A stretch of 64,000 nt of DNA from UBA7916 sp036121365 (lineage in GTDB: Bacteria; Pseudomonadota; Gammaproteobacteria; Comchoanobacterales; Comchoanobacteraceae). The notes beneath the pieces are model-generated. The model ran no database searches. It was not told where the DNA came from and was given only the letters and a program-made list of their open reading frames with translations. Numbering within the stretch: position 1 is the first letter of the stretch; each line of letters opens with the position of its first letter. Location of the stretch: contig JAZAFR010000033.1 in NCBI GenBank assembly GCA_036121365.1, positions 55,778-119,777 of the forward strand, given 5' to 3'. The translations under genes were made by a program, and so were the position numbers. Positions 35,711 through 45,174 of this stretch are shown one piece after another.

Positions 35711-36715
35711 ATGAATCAGATTGATACAAATCTTTTTGAGATCAAGAGATTGCTAGGGTTGGAGGCAGATTCTAAAGACAAACAGGTTAAAATAAATAAC
35801 CTTTCTTCTTTAGGTTCTGCCAAGCCTGGGTCAGTGACTTTTTGTACAGAGCGTATGAAATTGAGTTTGCCCAGTTGTAAAGCTTCGGTATTGATTTGCA
35901 AAAAGTCTATTGCAGATCAGTATCAAGGAAATGCAAGATTGGTAGAACACAAAGACCCCAGATATGCATTTGCAATATTGTTAGAGAGCTTTTGTGTTGA
36001 AGAACTGAATCATTCAGGAATTGATCCTCGCGCTGTGTGTCATCCCAGCGCAAAAATATCAAAAAAGGCAACCATAGCAGCCAATGCCGTGATTGGAGAA
36101 AGAGTTGAGATAGAAGATAATGTCTATATAGGGCCAAATACCCATGTTGGTAAAAATAGCAAAATTGCAAGTGGCAGCTTTCTATATGCAAACGTTTCTA
36201 TATACCACGATGTCGTCATAGGAAAAGACTGTATTATACACAGCGGAAGCGTCATTGGTTCAGATGGTTTTGGGTATGTTCGCAACGAAAAAGGCTGGAA
36301 GAAAATCTTACACATAGGAAGAGTAATTCTTGGAGACAATGTTGAGATTGGTGCCAATACGTGCATTGACAGAGGTATGTTGGACGACACCGAAATACAC
36401 AGTGGCAGTAAGCTAGACAATTTAATCCATATTGCTCACAATGTAGTCATTGGAGAGAATGCAGCGATGGCAGCTTGTTCCGGTATAGCAGGGTCTACAA
36501 AAGTCGGAAAAAACTTTTGTATGGGAGGTAACTCAGGTCTAAATGGACAGATAACAGTGACAGACAATGTTGTCATAGGGGGCGGGACTAACATTATGAA
36601 AAGCATTGACTCCTCAGGGTTTTATATAGGGGTAATGCCAGCTCAAAAACAAAAAGATTGGGCACGTTCGGCAATTGCGATTAAGAAGGCCAGCGTAAAG
36701 AAGTCAACAGCATGA
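35711..36715 (+). CDS. lpxD: UDP-3-O-acylglucosamine N-acyltransferase
   Basis: The third step of lipid A synthesis, transferring the second acyl chain from ACP to UDP-3-O-acyl-glucosamine. An N-terminal uridine-binding domain (about 1-100) precedes a left-handed parallel beta-helix of hexapeptide repeats (about 105-300; for example VIGERVEIEDNVYIGPNTHV). The catalytic His is likely in NLIHIAHNVVIG. At 334 residues the length is normal. The stop overlaps the fabZ start by four bases. Confidence 0.95.
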   Translation: MNQIDTNLFEIKRLLGLEADSKDKQVKINNLSSLGSAKPGSVTFCTERMKLSLPSCKASVLICKKSIADQYQGNARLVEHKDPRYAFAILLESFCVEELNHSGIDPRAVCHPSAKISKKATIAANAVIGERVEIEDNVYIGPNTHVGKNSKIASGSFLYANVSIYHDVVIGKDCIIHSGSVIGSDGFGYVRNEKGWKKILHIGRVILGDNVEIGANTCIDRGMLDDTEIHSGSKLDNLIHIAHNVVIGENAAMAACSGIAGSTKVGKNFCMGGNSGLNGQITVTDNVVIGGGTNIMKSIDSSGFYIGVMPAQKQKDWARSAIAIKKASVKKSTA

Positions 36716-37164
36716 GTGAAATTGAATTGAAAGTAATGGATTATTTACCACACAGATACCCTTTTATGTTTGTAGATAAGGTGGAAGATATATCAGAAAG
36801 CTCAATCATTGCCGTAAAAAATGTTTCTATGAACGAGCATTATTTTACTGGGCATTTTCCAGACGATCCAATCATGCCCGGTGTGTTGATCACAGAGGCA
36901 TTGGCACAGGCCTCGGCAATTTTAGCATTCAAAGCAAATAACAAGACTCCAAAAGACGGCTATAGCGTGTATCTATCTGGTGTGGATAAAGCAAAATTTC
37001 GACATCCAGTTCGACCTGGAGACAGATTAAAGCTTCATTCTCAAATCATAGCACAAAAACAAATATTGTGGCGCTTTAACTGCCAGGCATATGTTGAGGA
37101 TAAATTGGTGTGTTCATTGGTGTTGACAAGTGCCGTGAGGTCTAGCGTGGAGGAAGCCAGATGA
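36712..37164 (+). CDS. fabZ: 3-hydroxyacyl-[ACP] dehydratase FabZ
   Basis: Dehydrates 3-hydroxyacyl-ACP in fatty-acid elongation and competes with LpxA and LpxD for hydroxyacyl-ACP. The hotdog-fold motif PHRYPFMFVDKV opens the domain, and the active-site helix carries GHFPDDPIMPGVLITEALAQA with the catalytic His (GHF) and Glu. At 150 residues the length is standard. Four-base overlaps with both lpxD and lpxA indicate translational coupling. Confidence 0.96.
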   Translation: MSEIELKVMDYLPHRYPFMFVDKVEDISESSIIAVKNVSMNEHYFTGHFPDDPIMPGVLITEALAQASAILAFKANNKTPKDGYSVYLSGVDKAKFRHPVRPGDRLKLHSQIIAQKQILWRFNCQAYVEDKLVCSLVLTSAVRSSVEEAR

Positions 37165-37988
37165 GTTTAGTCACCAGTCCAGAGTCTGGCATTAGAGAAA
37201 TTAAAACTTCCAAAATACACCATTCTGCAGTGATAGATCCTGGTGCAAAAATTCATGAGTCTGTTGTCATTGGTCCATTTTGCCTGGTCGAAAAGGGTGT
37301 AGTGATAGGAGAAGGTTGTGAGTTGGTCTCGCATGTGGTCATCAAAGGGGATACCACCATTGGTAAGAATAACCGTTTTTATCAATTTGCAACAATAGGA
37401 GAGAACCCTCCAGATAAAAAGTATGGAGGAGAATGTACCAAGCTGTTAATTGGAGATAATAACGTATTTAGAGAGGCAGTCACTGTTCACACTGGAACAA
37501 TACAAGATGAAGCAAAGACAGTGATTGGAAATAATAATCTATTTTTGGCCTATGTGCACATTGCACACGATTGTCAAGTTGGAGACAATACAGTATTTGC
37601 AAATAATGCGAGCTTAGCAGGTCACGTAAAGGTCGGAAATAACGTAAATTTTGGTGGGTTTTCAAAAGTGTCTCAGTATTGTAAAATAGGAGATTATGCC
37701 TTTATTTGTGCAGATGCGACCATTACAAAAGATGTGCCTGCTTATCTAAAAATAGCCCCTTCTCCTGCTCGGCCAGCAGGGCTAAACACGGTAGGTATGG
37801 AAAGGGCAGGCATTTCAAAAGAAGCAAAAGCATTGATCAAAGAAGCTTATCAAATAGTATATCAGAAAAAAAATCCGCTGAAAGATGCCTTGCTCATGCT
37901 CGGAGAGCGTCTGGAAGACAGTCAGAGCGCAGATTTAAAAACTTTCATTGCCAGCATTGAAGACAGTGAGAGAGGCGTGATTAGATAA
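37161..37988 (+). CDS. lpxA: UDP-N-acetylglucosamine acyltransferase
   Basis: The first step of lipid A synthesis, acylating UDP-GlcNAc at O3. Left-handed beta-helix hexapeptide repeats begin with IHHSAVIDPGAKIHESVVIG. The catalytic His lies in LAYVHIAHDCQVG, followed by NNASLAGHVKVG, and the C-terminal helical domain is present (from about residue 205). At 275 residues it is slightly longer than in E. coli (262) because of an N-terminal extension. lpxB, normally next, lies about 5 kb away on the other strand. Confidence 0.95.
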   Translation: MSLVTSPESGIREIKTSKIHHSAVIDPGAKIHESVVIGPFCLVEKGVVIGEGCELVSHVVIKGDTTIGKNNRFYQFATIGENPPDKKYGGECTKLLIGDNNVFREAVTVHTGTIQDEAKTVIGNNNLFLAYVHIAHDCQVGDNTVFANNASLAGHVKVGNNVNFGGFSKVSQYCKIGDYAFICADATITKDVPAYLKIAPSPARPAGLNTVGMERAGISKEAKALIKEAYQIVYQKKNPLKDALLMLGERLEDSQSADLKTFIASIEDSERGVIR

Positions 37989-38041
37989 GCGCCTGTTGTT
38001 GATCTGTTAATCAATAGGTCAAACGCTATGGGGCTACAACA

Positions 38042-39382
38042 TTAGCTTGAGAAATGTCCTTCTTCAGTGTTTTTAGAAACATCATGTATGCCAGTTCTGT
38101 GATCACTTCTTCCAGAATTGTAAATCTTGTCAATCCAGTAGTCACTGGTCAGTTTTTTTCTGTAGTTCGGATTTTCGAATGCGTCTCCGTAACGCTTGGC
38201 CCACAGTTGAAGGTTCTTTTCATTTATCTGTGACCAGTCATGAATAATGATAACGGGTAAATCTAAGTCTTCAAACAGTGGATCTAACGGAGATGACTGA
38301 AGCAAGACAATATTGCCCAAAGCCAATGACTCCCATGTTCTGTGGCAGTCATAGCCGTTGCCCACTAAGCTAAGACTGAAGGCATATTCTCCTCTTTTGG
38401 CCCATTGTTCATGACGAGAAAGTCTGCCCTCCTGTAGGTCAATAAGGGGGTTGTTTTCAAGGATTTTATGAACTTCAAATCTTGACAATATACCATCCGG
38501 GTGATGTCTCGTGGAGGTATTAGCAAGATGAGTGTCTGCAAAAACACGAAGCTTTCTCTTGTCAGTGGGTAGTAGCTTTTGAATTGTATATTGCAATACA
38601 GAGTCCTGTTCAGATGCGGGATATCGTTTTTGAGAATGCGCTGCATTGGCTAAAAAGTTAATGCCAATCGGAAGATGTTTAAGCTTAGGATGAGATAATG
38701 TTTGGTCAAGATTCTGAGTATACCAGGCTTTAAGGTTTGGGTTATCGAGAATCGTCTTAAAGTTATAATCTTTAATTCTCATACGTTTAATGAATCTATT
38801 TGTACGCAACTGAGTATGTTTCTTTGGGATGGTGTAGTCATCAAGACTTGTTGTAATGAGTTTTTGTTTACTGTTGATTAATGACCATCTACGTGGAAGT
38901 TCCCACTCTCTCACAAAGTCAATCGGAAAGCTATAGTCATCGCCAGCAGTAACCAAAATAAAATCACTCCTTATTCTTGGAAGCCAGGTACTTGCAAATA
39001 AGGGAAGGTCGTCAATCCGAACAAAAATGAGCTTGGTTCCAGTCCACTCTTTGGGCTTGAAGCGCCCATAGACATTGTTACATTGATTTGTAGTATCAAA
39101 AAAAACAGCCCTAGTAATGGTGTTGAAAGAATAATCTGCAGAAAGCGGTAGTGTGACATTTGAGAAGAAATAAGGAATGGGCACGCAGCCAGTGTGCCGA
39201 GATGTTAGCAAATACTTTGAGTGTGGTTGAAAAGAGGCTGCAAATAGATGAAGAGGGAATGACAAGAAAGTAGTGAATAAAAAAAGAGCAAATGAAAATT
39301 CTTTTAGTATTCTGATACGACAATCAAAATAAAAAAAAGCATTCAATGAATTGACGGTGTCTTGATCTGTATCTATAGGCAC
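38042..39382 (-). CDS. Exported exostosin-like glycosyltransferase family protein, copy 1
   Basis: About 430 residues with an N-terminal hydrophobic signal (about 30-50 in the frame, ending HLFAASFQ). The C-terminal part, with VGNGYDCHRTWESLALGNIV followed by LLQSSPLDPLF and then VIIIHDWSQI, resembles the nucleotide-sugar binding half of exostosin/GT47-like glycosyltransferases. A secreted bacterial GT47-like protein is unusual. The start is uncertain: GTG 39382 and TTG 39346 are the candidates and neither has a good Shine-Dalgarno. A close paralogue lies immediately upstream. The substrate is unknown. Confidence 0.65.
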   Translation of the reverse strand: MPIDTDQDTVNSLNAFFYFDCRIRILKEFSFALFLFTTFLSFPLHLFAASFQPHSKYLLTSRHTGCVPIPYFFSNVTLPLSADYSFNTITRAVFFDTTNQCNNVYGRFKPKEWTGTKLIFVRIDDLPLFASTWLPRIRSDFILVTAGDDYSFPIDFVREWELPRRWSLINSKQKLITTSLDDYTIPKKHTQLRTNRFIKRMRIKDYNFKTILDNPNLKAWYTQNLDQTLSHPKLKHLPIGINFLANAAHSQKRYPASEQDSVLQYTIQKLLPTDKRKLRVFADTHLANTSTRHHPDGILSRFEVHKILENNPLIDLQEGRLSRHEQWAKRGEYAFSLSLVGNGYDCHRTWESLALGNIVLLQSSPLDPLFEDLDLPVIIIHDWSQINEKNLQLWAKRYGDAFENPNYRKKLTSDYWIDKIYNSGRSDHRTGIHDVSKNTEEGHFSS

Positions 39383-39586
39383 ATAGTCTCTTAATACGTT
39401 TTTGATATAGTATTGTATTTTCAGGTTCAGTTCAATACTAGTCGATAAAGGGCTTTTGCCATAAGACTGTTACTCTTCAAATATAGTGGAAAGTGCATTG
39501 GAATGAGAAAAAACACAGGTGACAATGGATGATCAGTGAAGTGTCCAGTATTATAATATAGAAGGTTCTTTTCAGAATGTACCATT

Positions 39587-40777
39587 TTAGTGTCTGAGAT
39601 CCCCTCTTCCAGAATTATAAATCTCCTCAATCCAGTAGTCACTGGTCAGTTTTTTTCTATAGTTCGGGTTTTCAAATGCGTCTCCGTAGCGTTTAGCCCA
39701 AAGTTGAAGGTTTTTTTCATTTATCTGAGTCCAGTCATGAATAATGATAACGGGTAAACCTAAACCTTCAAACAGTGGATCTAACGGAGATGATTGAAGT
39801 AAGACAATATTGCCTAAAGCCAATGACTCCCATGTTCTATGGCAATCATAGCCGTTACCAACTAAGCTAAGACTGAAGACATACTCGCCTCTTTTGGCCC
39901 ATTGTTCATGACGAGAAAGTCTACCATCTTGAAGATCAATGAGGGGATTGTTTTCAAGAATTTTATGAACCTCAAATCTTGACAATATACCATCAGAGCG
40001 ATGTCTCGTAGAGGAATTCACCAGATGAGTATCTGCAAAAACACGAAGCTTTCTTTTGCCAGTGGGGAGTAGCTTTTGATTTGTCCTTTGCAGCACATAA
40101 TCTTGATCATGTGCTGAGTTATATTCTTTTTGAGAGGCTGCTCTCTTATTAAAGTTAATGCCAAGAGGGAGAGGTTTTAGCTTTGGATGAGACAATGTGT
40201 TGTCCAGATTTTGAGTGTACCAGGCTTTGAGATTTGGGTTTTCAAGAATGGTCTTAAAGTTATAATCTTTGATTCTCATGCGCTTTATGAATTTTTTTGT
40301 TCGTAGCTGAGAGTATTTCTTTGGGATGGTATAGTCATCACGACTTGTTGTGATGAGGTTCTGTTGGCCATTAATTAATGACCATTTACGAGGGAGTTTC
40401 CACTCTCTCATAAAGTCAGTCGGAAAGCTATAGTCATCGCCAGCAGTAATCAAAAGAAAAGAGCTTCTTATTTTTGGTAGCCAAGTACTTGCAAATAAAG
40501 GAAGGTCATCAATTCGAACAAAGATTATTTTGGTTCCACTCCACGTAGTTGGCTTGAGATGTCCAAAGACATTGTTACATTGATGGGGGGTTCCAGTTTT
40601 AGTATCAAAAACATAATCTGCAGAAAGTGGCATTGTTACATTCGAAAAGAAATAGGGAACAGGCTCGCAGCCAGTTGACCGAGCTGTCAACAGAGGCTTT
40701 GAGTCCGGCTGGAATGAGGCTGCAAATACATAAAAGGGAAGCAACGAAAAAGTAGAAAATAAAAAAAATGGAAACAA
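39587..40777 (-). CDS. Exported exostosin-like glycosyltransferase family protein, copy 2
   Basis: A tandem paralogue of the gene at 38042-39382. The two are very similar over their length, and the C-terminal regions are nearly identical. It has a hydrophobic leader (FPFFLFSTFSLLPFYVFAAS) then the shared start of the mature part, SFQPDSKPLLTARSTGCEP. The only standard in-frame start is TTG 40777. The homology to copy 1 extends about 15 codons upstream of this TTG, where no ATG is present, so the true start may be lost or non-standard. It ends earlier than copy 1 (DLRH). The predicted activity is as for copy 1. Confidence 0.6.
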   Translation of the reverse strand: MFPFFLFSTFSLLPFYVFAASFQPDSKPLLTARSTGCEPVPYFFSNVTMPLSADYVFDTKTGTPHQCNNVFGHLKPTTWSGTKIIFVRIDDLPLFASTWLPKIRSSFLLITAGDDYSFPTDFMREWKLPRKWSLINGQQNLITTSRDDYTIPKKYSQLRTKKFIKRMRIKDYNFKTILENPNLKAWYTQNLDNTLSHPKLKPLPLGINFNKRAASQKEYNSAHDQDYVLQRTNQKLLPTGKRKLRVFADTHLVNSSTRHRSDGILSRFEVHKILENNPLIDLQDGRLSRHEQWAKRGEYVFSLSLVGNGYDCHRTWESLALGNIVLLQSSPLDPLFEGLGLPVIIIHDWTQINEKNLQLWAKRYGDAFENPNYRKKLTSDYWIEEIYNSGRGDLRH

Positions 40778-40877
40778 AAATTTTTTTAATGTTTTAATAC
40801 GAAAATCAAAAAAAAAATATTACCGAAAACTATATTCAATCCACTCTGAACAATCGAATCAACGTAAACAGACATAA

Positions 40878-41660
40878 TCAAGAATCTACTTTTTTATTGG
40901 GTGTCTTTTTTGTAATCGCGTTGGTGATTTGTTGAAATCCTTCCAAGAAATTCATTGGAATTGGAAAGAGCACAGTCGATGATTTATGATCGGTTATTTC
41001 ACTGACGGTTTGGAGATACCTGAGTTGGATTGCCTGAGGTTGTTTAGATAAAACAGTAGCTGCTTGTGCTATTTTCTCAGCCGCTTGGTGTTCTCCTTCT
41101 GCCAGAATGACTTTGGCTCGTCTTGTTCTTTCTGCCTCTGCTTGTTTTGCCATTGCTCTGACCATGGTTTCGTCTAAATCAACATCTTTGATTTCCACAG
41201 CAGTGACTTTCACACCCCACGGATCTGTTTGTTCATCGAGTGTTTTCTGCATTTCATGATTCAGTTTGTCCCTTTCAGATAAAATTTGATCTAGGTCATG
41301 TTGGCCAAGAATGGCTCTCAAAGAGGTCTGAGCAAGCTGGCTTGTAGCGTCATAGTAGTTCTCAACCTGAATGACGGCATTTCTAGGGTCCATAACACGA
41401 AAATAGACCACGGCATTCACCTTGGTAGTTACATTGTCCTTCGTGATGATGTCTTGTGTTGGGACATCCATAACCACAGTTCTAAGATCAACACGAACAA
41501 TCTCCTGTAGTCCTCTGATAACGATGATTAGCCCTGGGCCTTTGACTTTCCAGAATCGTCCCAATGTAAAAATAACACCACGCTCATACTCTTTAAGTAC
41601 ATTGATGAATGACAATAAAAATAACAAGATAATGATCAATGCAAAAAACATAAATTCCAT
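40878..41660 (-). CDS. Slipin (stomatin/prohibitin SPFH family)
   Basis: A membrane-anchored SPFH protein forming oligomers in membrane microdomains. One N-terminal membrane segment (residues about 3-19) precedes the SPFH domain (YERGVIFTLGRFWKVKGPGL, MDVPTQDIITKDNVT, VNAVVYFRVMDP). A C-terminal helical region (QAEAERTRRAKVILAEGE) matches stomatin and slipin. It follows the NfeD-type protease gene by two bases, with its Shine-Dalgarno AAGGAG inside that gene. The pair is the conserved slipin-NfeD operon, in which the protease can cleave the stomatin partner in archaeal homologues. Confidence 0.92.
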   Translation of the reverse strand: MEFMFFALIIILLFLLSFINVLKEYERGVIFTLGRFWKVKGPGLIIVIRGLQEIVRVDLRTVVMDVPTQDIITKDNVTTKVNAVVYFRVMDPRNAVIQVENYYDATSQLAQTSLRAILGQHDLDQILSERDKLNHEMQKTLDEQTDPWGVKVTAVEIKDVDLDETMVRAMAKQAEAERTRRAKVILAEGEHQAAEKIAQAATVLSKQPQAIQLRYLQTVSEITDHKSSTVLFPIPMNFLEGFQQITNAITKKTPNKKVDS

Positions 41661-41662
41661 GA

Positions 41663-43078
41663 TTAAGCTCCTTTGGGTTGTTTGGTTTTTGGTGTAACAA
41701 TAAGTCGTATGCCTCTGACACCTGACACAATGACTTTTTGTTTTGCCTTGAGTTGGGACAGTGTGGTTGCAAAGTAAATAGCTCCTTCACACTCCACCTG
41801 TCCTGATCCAGAAAAAGATGCAATGACGGTGGCTTCCTTGCCTATCATTTCTGATCCGCCCGTCATGTGGGGGCTACGGAGAGATCTAAAAACGAAATTA
41901 GCAATGACAGTTAAGATGGTGACGGTTAAGACAGCCATAGCGCCAATCACAGATTTACTGATGCTATAAACGGGGTAAAGTGTATCAAGTAAAAAGACTG
42001 AGCCTATAATAAACGCAATGAAACCTCCAATACCGAGTACTCCGTAGCTGGTGACAAAAGTCTCCGTAGCAATTAAAATGACCCCCAAGACAACCAAAAA
42101 TAACCCTGCATAGTTGATGGGCAGCAGGTGTAGGCCGTATCCAGATAAAATCAGACAAATGAAACCAAGAATCCCAGGGAATAGAACGCCTGGACTGTAT
42201 AATTCAAATAAAATGCCATAAATACCTGCAATGAGGAGTATATAGGTAACGTTGGGGTCTGTGATGATCTTCAAAAACTCATAGCGCCAGCTGGGCTTGA
42301 TTGGTACAATGGTTGCGTTCTTTAAACTCAAAGTTACAGGGCGCTGTTTGATTGTGATGGTTTTGCCATCCAGTTGTTTTAGAAGCTCATTGATATCCGT
42401 ACTGATGAAATTAATAATGCTTTGATCCAGTGCCTCTTTCGCGGTAAACGAGGATCCTTTAGTGATCATTTCAACACCAAGCTTGGAGTTTCTATTGTTG
42501 AGCTCAGCAAGGGAGCGCATGTAGGCGGTTAAATCTTCAATGGCTTTTGTTTGCGCTGTGGAGCTCGATGTGTCTTGTAACGGAGTGGTTTCTCCCTTAG
42601 GAGTATTGTCACCATTTGGGACGGGGGTATCTTTTGGCATTGGGACATCTTGTCCAAGAGGAATTGGGGAGGCTGCGCCGATATTGGTGCCCGGTGCCAT
42701 GCTAGCAATATGGGCTGAGTAGACAATAAAAGCCCCAGCACTTGCAGCATAGCTGCCTGATGGCGAAACATAAACAGCAACCGGTATATTTGAAGACAAT
42801 ATAGTTTTAGTCATTTCGCGCATACTAGATGCTAAACCACCTGGGGTGTTGAGTTTGACGATGACCAGATGCGCATTTTTTTGATGGGCGAATTGCATAG
42901 ATTGTTGTAAATAATCACTGCTAGCCGGGCCTATGGCTGCATCAATGTCAATAAGATAAACGCGATTGTTGGTGTCACTGTTGCTGAGCGCACAAAGTGT
43001 TAGAGAAGTAAGCTGCAAAAGAAAAATACAAGCAAACAAGCTTGAGATCAGTCTTAAAAATCGGCTCTTTTTAAACAT
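41663..43078 (-). CDS. NfeD-family membrane serine protease (ClpP-like domain plus OB fold)
   Basis: A long-form NfeD protein. A signal segment (about 1-30) precedes a ClpP-like protease domain in which the nucleophile Ser lies in PSGSYAASAGAFIVYS and the likely general-base Lys in KGSSFTAKEALD, as in P. horikoshii 1510-N. Then come four or five membrane helices and a C-terminal soluble OB-fold domain (about the last 70 residues, MIGKEATVIASFSGSGQVEC). A Pro/Thr-rich insert (DVPMPKDTPVPNGDNTPKGE) interrupts the protease domain. I chose ATG 43078 over the upstream start at 43111. Its partner slipin is downstream and lpxB lies upstream on the same strand. Confidence 0.9.
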   Translation of the reverse strand: MFKKSRFLRLISSLFACIFLLQLTSLTLCALSNSDTNNRVYLIDIDAAIGPASSDYLQQSMQFAHQKNAHLVIVKLNTPGGLASSMREMTKTILSSNIPVAVYVSPSGSYAASAGAFIVYSAHIASMAPGTNIGAASPIPLGQDVPMPKDTPVPNGDNTPKGETTPLQDTSSSTAQTKAIEDLTAYMRSLAELNNRNSKLGVEMITKGSSFTAKEALDQSIINFISTDINELLKQLDGKTITIKQRPVTLSLKNATIVPIKPSWRYEFLKIITDPNVTYILLIAGIYGILFELYSPGVLFPGILGFICLILSGYGLHLLPINYAGLFLVVLGVILIATETFVTSYGVLGIGGFIAFIIGSVFLLDTLYPVYSISKSVIGAMAVLTVTILTVIANFVFRSLRSPHMTGGSEMIGKEATVIASFSGSGQVECEGAIYFATTLSQLKAKQKVIVSGVRGIRLIVTPKTKQPKGA

Positions 43079-43129
43079 AATGACCAAGCACCAAAACATC
43101 GATATCAACAATAAACATTAAATATAATT

Positions 43130-44266
43130 TTACACAATGTCAAGGTGTTCGGTAAATATTTTAGACAGAGTTGCTGACAGAGACAGGCCATTGGGGTTGT
43201 TTGCTATGCGCTCATAAATAACATCGAGGTCAGCGCACTGTTTTTGTCGTTCAATGCCATCTTGAATGAGCTCATGTGCATACTTAAAAATAGATTCAGG
43301 TTGGCATTGACCTTGCAGTAGCTCAATAAAAGCAGGTCTTTGCAAGATGAGATTTGGCAGACTTGCCCATTGGACACGCACGAGAAGCTTAATGAGCAGA
43401 TAGTTGATCCAGCTTGTGCGGTAGATAACAACCATAGGAACTTTGAGCATGGCGCATTCAAAAGTTGCGGTGCCTGAGCAAACAATGGCCAAGCGGCAAG
43501 CTTGCAGATGTGCAGTTTTATCATGGGTAATCAGTTGTACGGGCAGTGTTGATTTCCATCCATGAAGGTATTGATAAATCACAGAAGATTTGTTGGCTTC
43601 GGAGCAAAAAACTTTAAATTGGTAAGCAGGGTTATTTTGTAGTAATAAATAGCAAGTCTCTAGCATAATAGGGAGTAGTTTATGGATTTCTTGTAGGCGA
43701 CTACCTGGGAGTAGAGCAATGGCATGCGGGGCAGGCATTAATGGTTTTTTAGGGATTTTTCTCAAAAAAGGATGAGGGATTAAGAAAGTCTGCACGTCAT
43801 GACGCGAAAAGTAGTCTGATTCAAAAGGGTAAAGAGGACCTACGCAGGTAACAAACTTCTGAATTTTTTTGAGCCGACCTCGGCCCCATGCCCAGACTTT
43901 AGGGGGAATATAATAAAAGACTTTAATGTCTAAATAGTGAGCGATTTTAGCAACCTTTAAGTTTAATCCAGCATAGTCAATCAATATCAATAAATCAGGG
44001 CGGTTTTTTTGAAGTTGATTTTCAATGTTCTTCAAGAGTTTTCGATAGTGAGAAAAGTTCATTAAAACTTGAGTAAATCCCATAACACTCTTTGTATGAC
44101 AGCCGGGCCACGCCTGTAGGCCCTGTTGATAAGATAGAGGGCCGCCCATGCCACTGAATTGAGTATCTGGTTTGAGTTTTTTAATATGGTGAATCAGATC
44201 CTCTGCATACATATCCCCTGAGTGTTCTCCTGAAAGAATGCTGATGTGTAAAGGCTGAGATGGCAT
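43130..44266 (-). CDS. lpxB: Lipid-A-disaccharide synthase
   Basis: Joins UDP-2,3-diacylglucosamine and lipid X to the lipid A disaccharide at the inner membrane. The N-terminal motif SGEHSGDMYAEDL, the PPKVWAWGRGR segment, the central LLPGSRLQEI and the C-terminal CSGTATFECAMLKVPMVVIY are all typical of GT19 LpxB. At 378 residues it is normal. It follows a HAD phosphatase gene by two bases. It is on the opposite strand from lpxA, unlike the usual lpxA-lpxB pair. Confidence 0.95.
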   Translation of the reverse strand: MPSQPLHISILSGEHSGDMYAEDLIHHIKKLKPDTQFSGMGGPLSYQQGLQAWPGCHTKSVMGFTQVLMNFSHYRKLLKNIENQLQKNRPDLLILIDYAGLNLKVAKIAHYLDIKVFYYIPPKVWAWGRGRLKKIQKFVTCVGPLYPFESDYFSRHDVQTFLIPHPFLRKIPKKPLMPAPHAIALLPGSRLQEIHKLLPIMLETCYLLLQNNPAYQFKVFCSEANKSSVIYQYLHGWKSTLPVQLITHDKTAHLQACRLAIVCSGTATFECAMLKVPMVVIYRTSWINYLLIKLLVRVQWASLPNLILQRPAFIELLQGQCQPESIFKYAHELIQDGIERQKQCADLDVIYERIANNPNGLSLSATLSKIFTEHLDIV

Positions 44267-44268
44267 AG

Positions 44269-44946
44269 TTAAGATGTTTTTTTATTGAGTTCGCTAACAA
44301 GATCCATAGGTGCATGAAGATGAAAAGTGATACTTTCGAGCAAATCTTTCGGTATGTCTCCATAGCCATATTCTGCCCAAGCCACATCAATGCCACAATT
44401 TTTTGCAAATTGAATGTCAACTGAGGTATCCCCGACCATGAGAAAATCAGATTGGCGGTGAGAGGGGCGGGAGGGGAGAATTTCATGTTCAAAGAGGTAA
44501 GGATCGGGTTTGCCAGGATGTGCAAGTATCTCCCCAAATATTTCTGAGAAAAATTGGGTTATCTTAAATCTTTCGAGTGCATGTTCGATAGATGATTTAT
44601 TTTTTTGGCTAACAATCAAAAGCTCAAGTCCTCGCTCTTTTAGCTGGAAAAGCATTTGTTCAACATGAGGGTATAAATGACACTGATGCTCTGCCATCTT
44701 ATTATATTCAGTTCTATAAAAAACACACCACTCGTCAAAGGTTTTTTTGTCTAAGGATTCTAAACTCGGATCAAGAAGAGTGAATGTGTCGTGTAGATTA
44801 GGGCCAGATGCGCACATCTTAGAAATACTCGCCATGCTGGGGGCAGGATATCCAAAATGGATGAAGGTGTGTTGCAGAGCAGACGCAATCGTAGTGATTG
44901 AGGAGCACAATGTGCCATCGAAGTCAAAAATAATAGTTTTATACAC
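44269..44946 (-). CDS. HAD-superfamily phosphatase, Gph/PGP-like
   Basis: A 225-residue haloacid-dehalogenase-type hydrolase. Motif I is IIFDFDGTLCSS (the nucleophile is the first Asp of DFD), motif II is LLIVSQKNKS, and motif IV is MVGDTSVDIQFAKNCG. The helical cap between motifs I and II fits phosphoglycolate phosphatase-like enzymes. The substrate cannot be decided from sequence. It precedes lpxB with a two-base gap and is probably co-transcribed with it. Confidence 0.85.
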   Translation of the reverse strand: MYKTIIFDFDGTLCSSITTIASALQHTFIHFGYPAPSMASISKMCASGPNLHDTFTLLDPSLESLDKKTFDEWCVFYRTEYNKMAEHQCHLYPHVEQMLFQLKERGLELLIVSQKNKSSIEHALERFKITQFFSEIFGEILAHPGKPDPYLFEHEILPSRPSHRQSDFLMVGDTSVDIQFAKNCGIDVAWAEYGYGDIPKDLLESITFHLHAPMDLVSELNKKTS

Positions 44947-45015
44947 AATAAATACAGAAAAATAAAAATTATTGTAGTAGAAGTGAATAGGTAATACAAT
45001 GATTTAGAAGAAGTA

Positions 45016-45138
45016 ATGGCAAAAGAGTCGTTTCAGAATAGGCTATCCAGGAAAAAGGCATACAAAGACAACGAGATGGATGAAATTTTGGATCATGCGA
45101 TCAATAATGGTCTTGAGACATTCGACAATAGGGTGTAA
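45016..45138 (+). CDS. Small hypothetical protein (40 residues)
   Basis: An open frame begins with ATG 45016 behind AGAAG, encodes 40 charged residues (MAKESFQNRLSRKKAY, then an acidic helix DEMDEILDHAIN-like stretch) and ends with TAA 36 bases before rnhB. It resembles no family I know. The Shine-Dalgarno, strand and length fit a real small gene, but chance cannot be excluded. Confidence 0.35.
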   Translation: MAKESFQNRLSRKKAYKDNEMDEILDHAINNGLETFDNRV

Positions 45139-45174
45139 ATTATTAAGCCTGTAGTGGGTACAATGGAGTATTGG

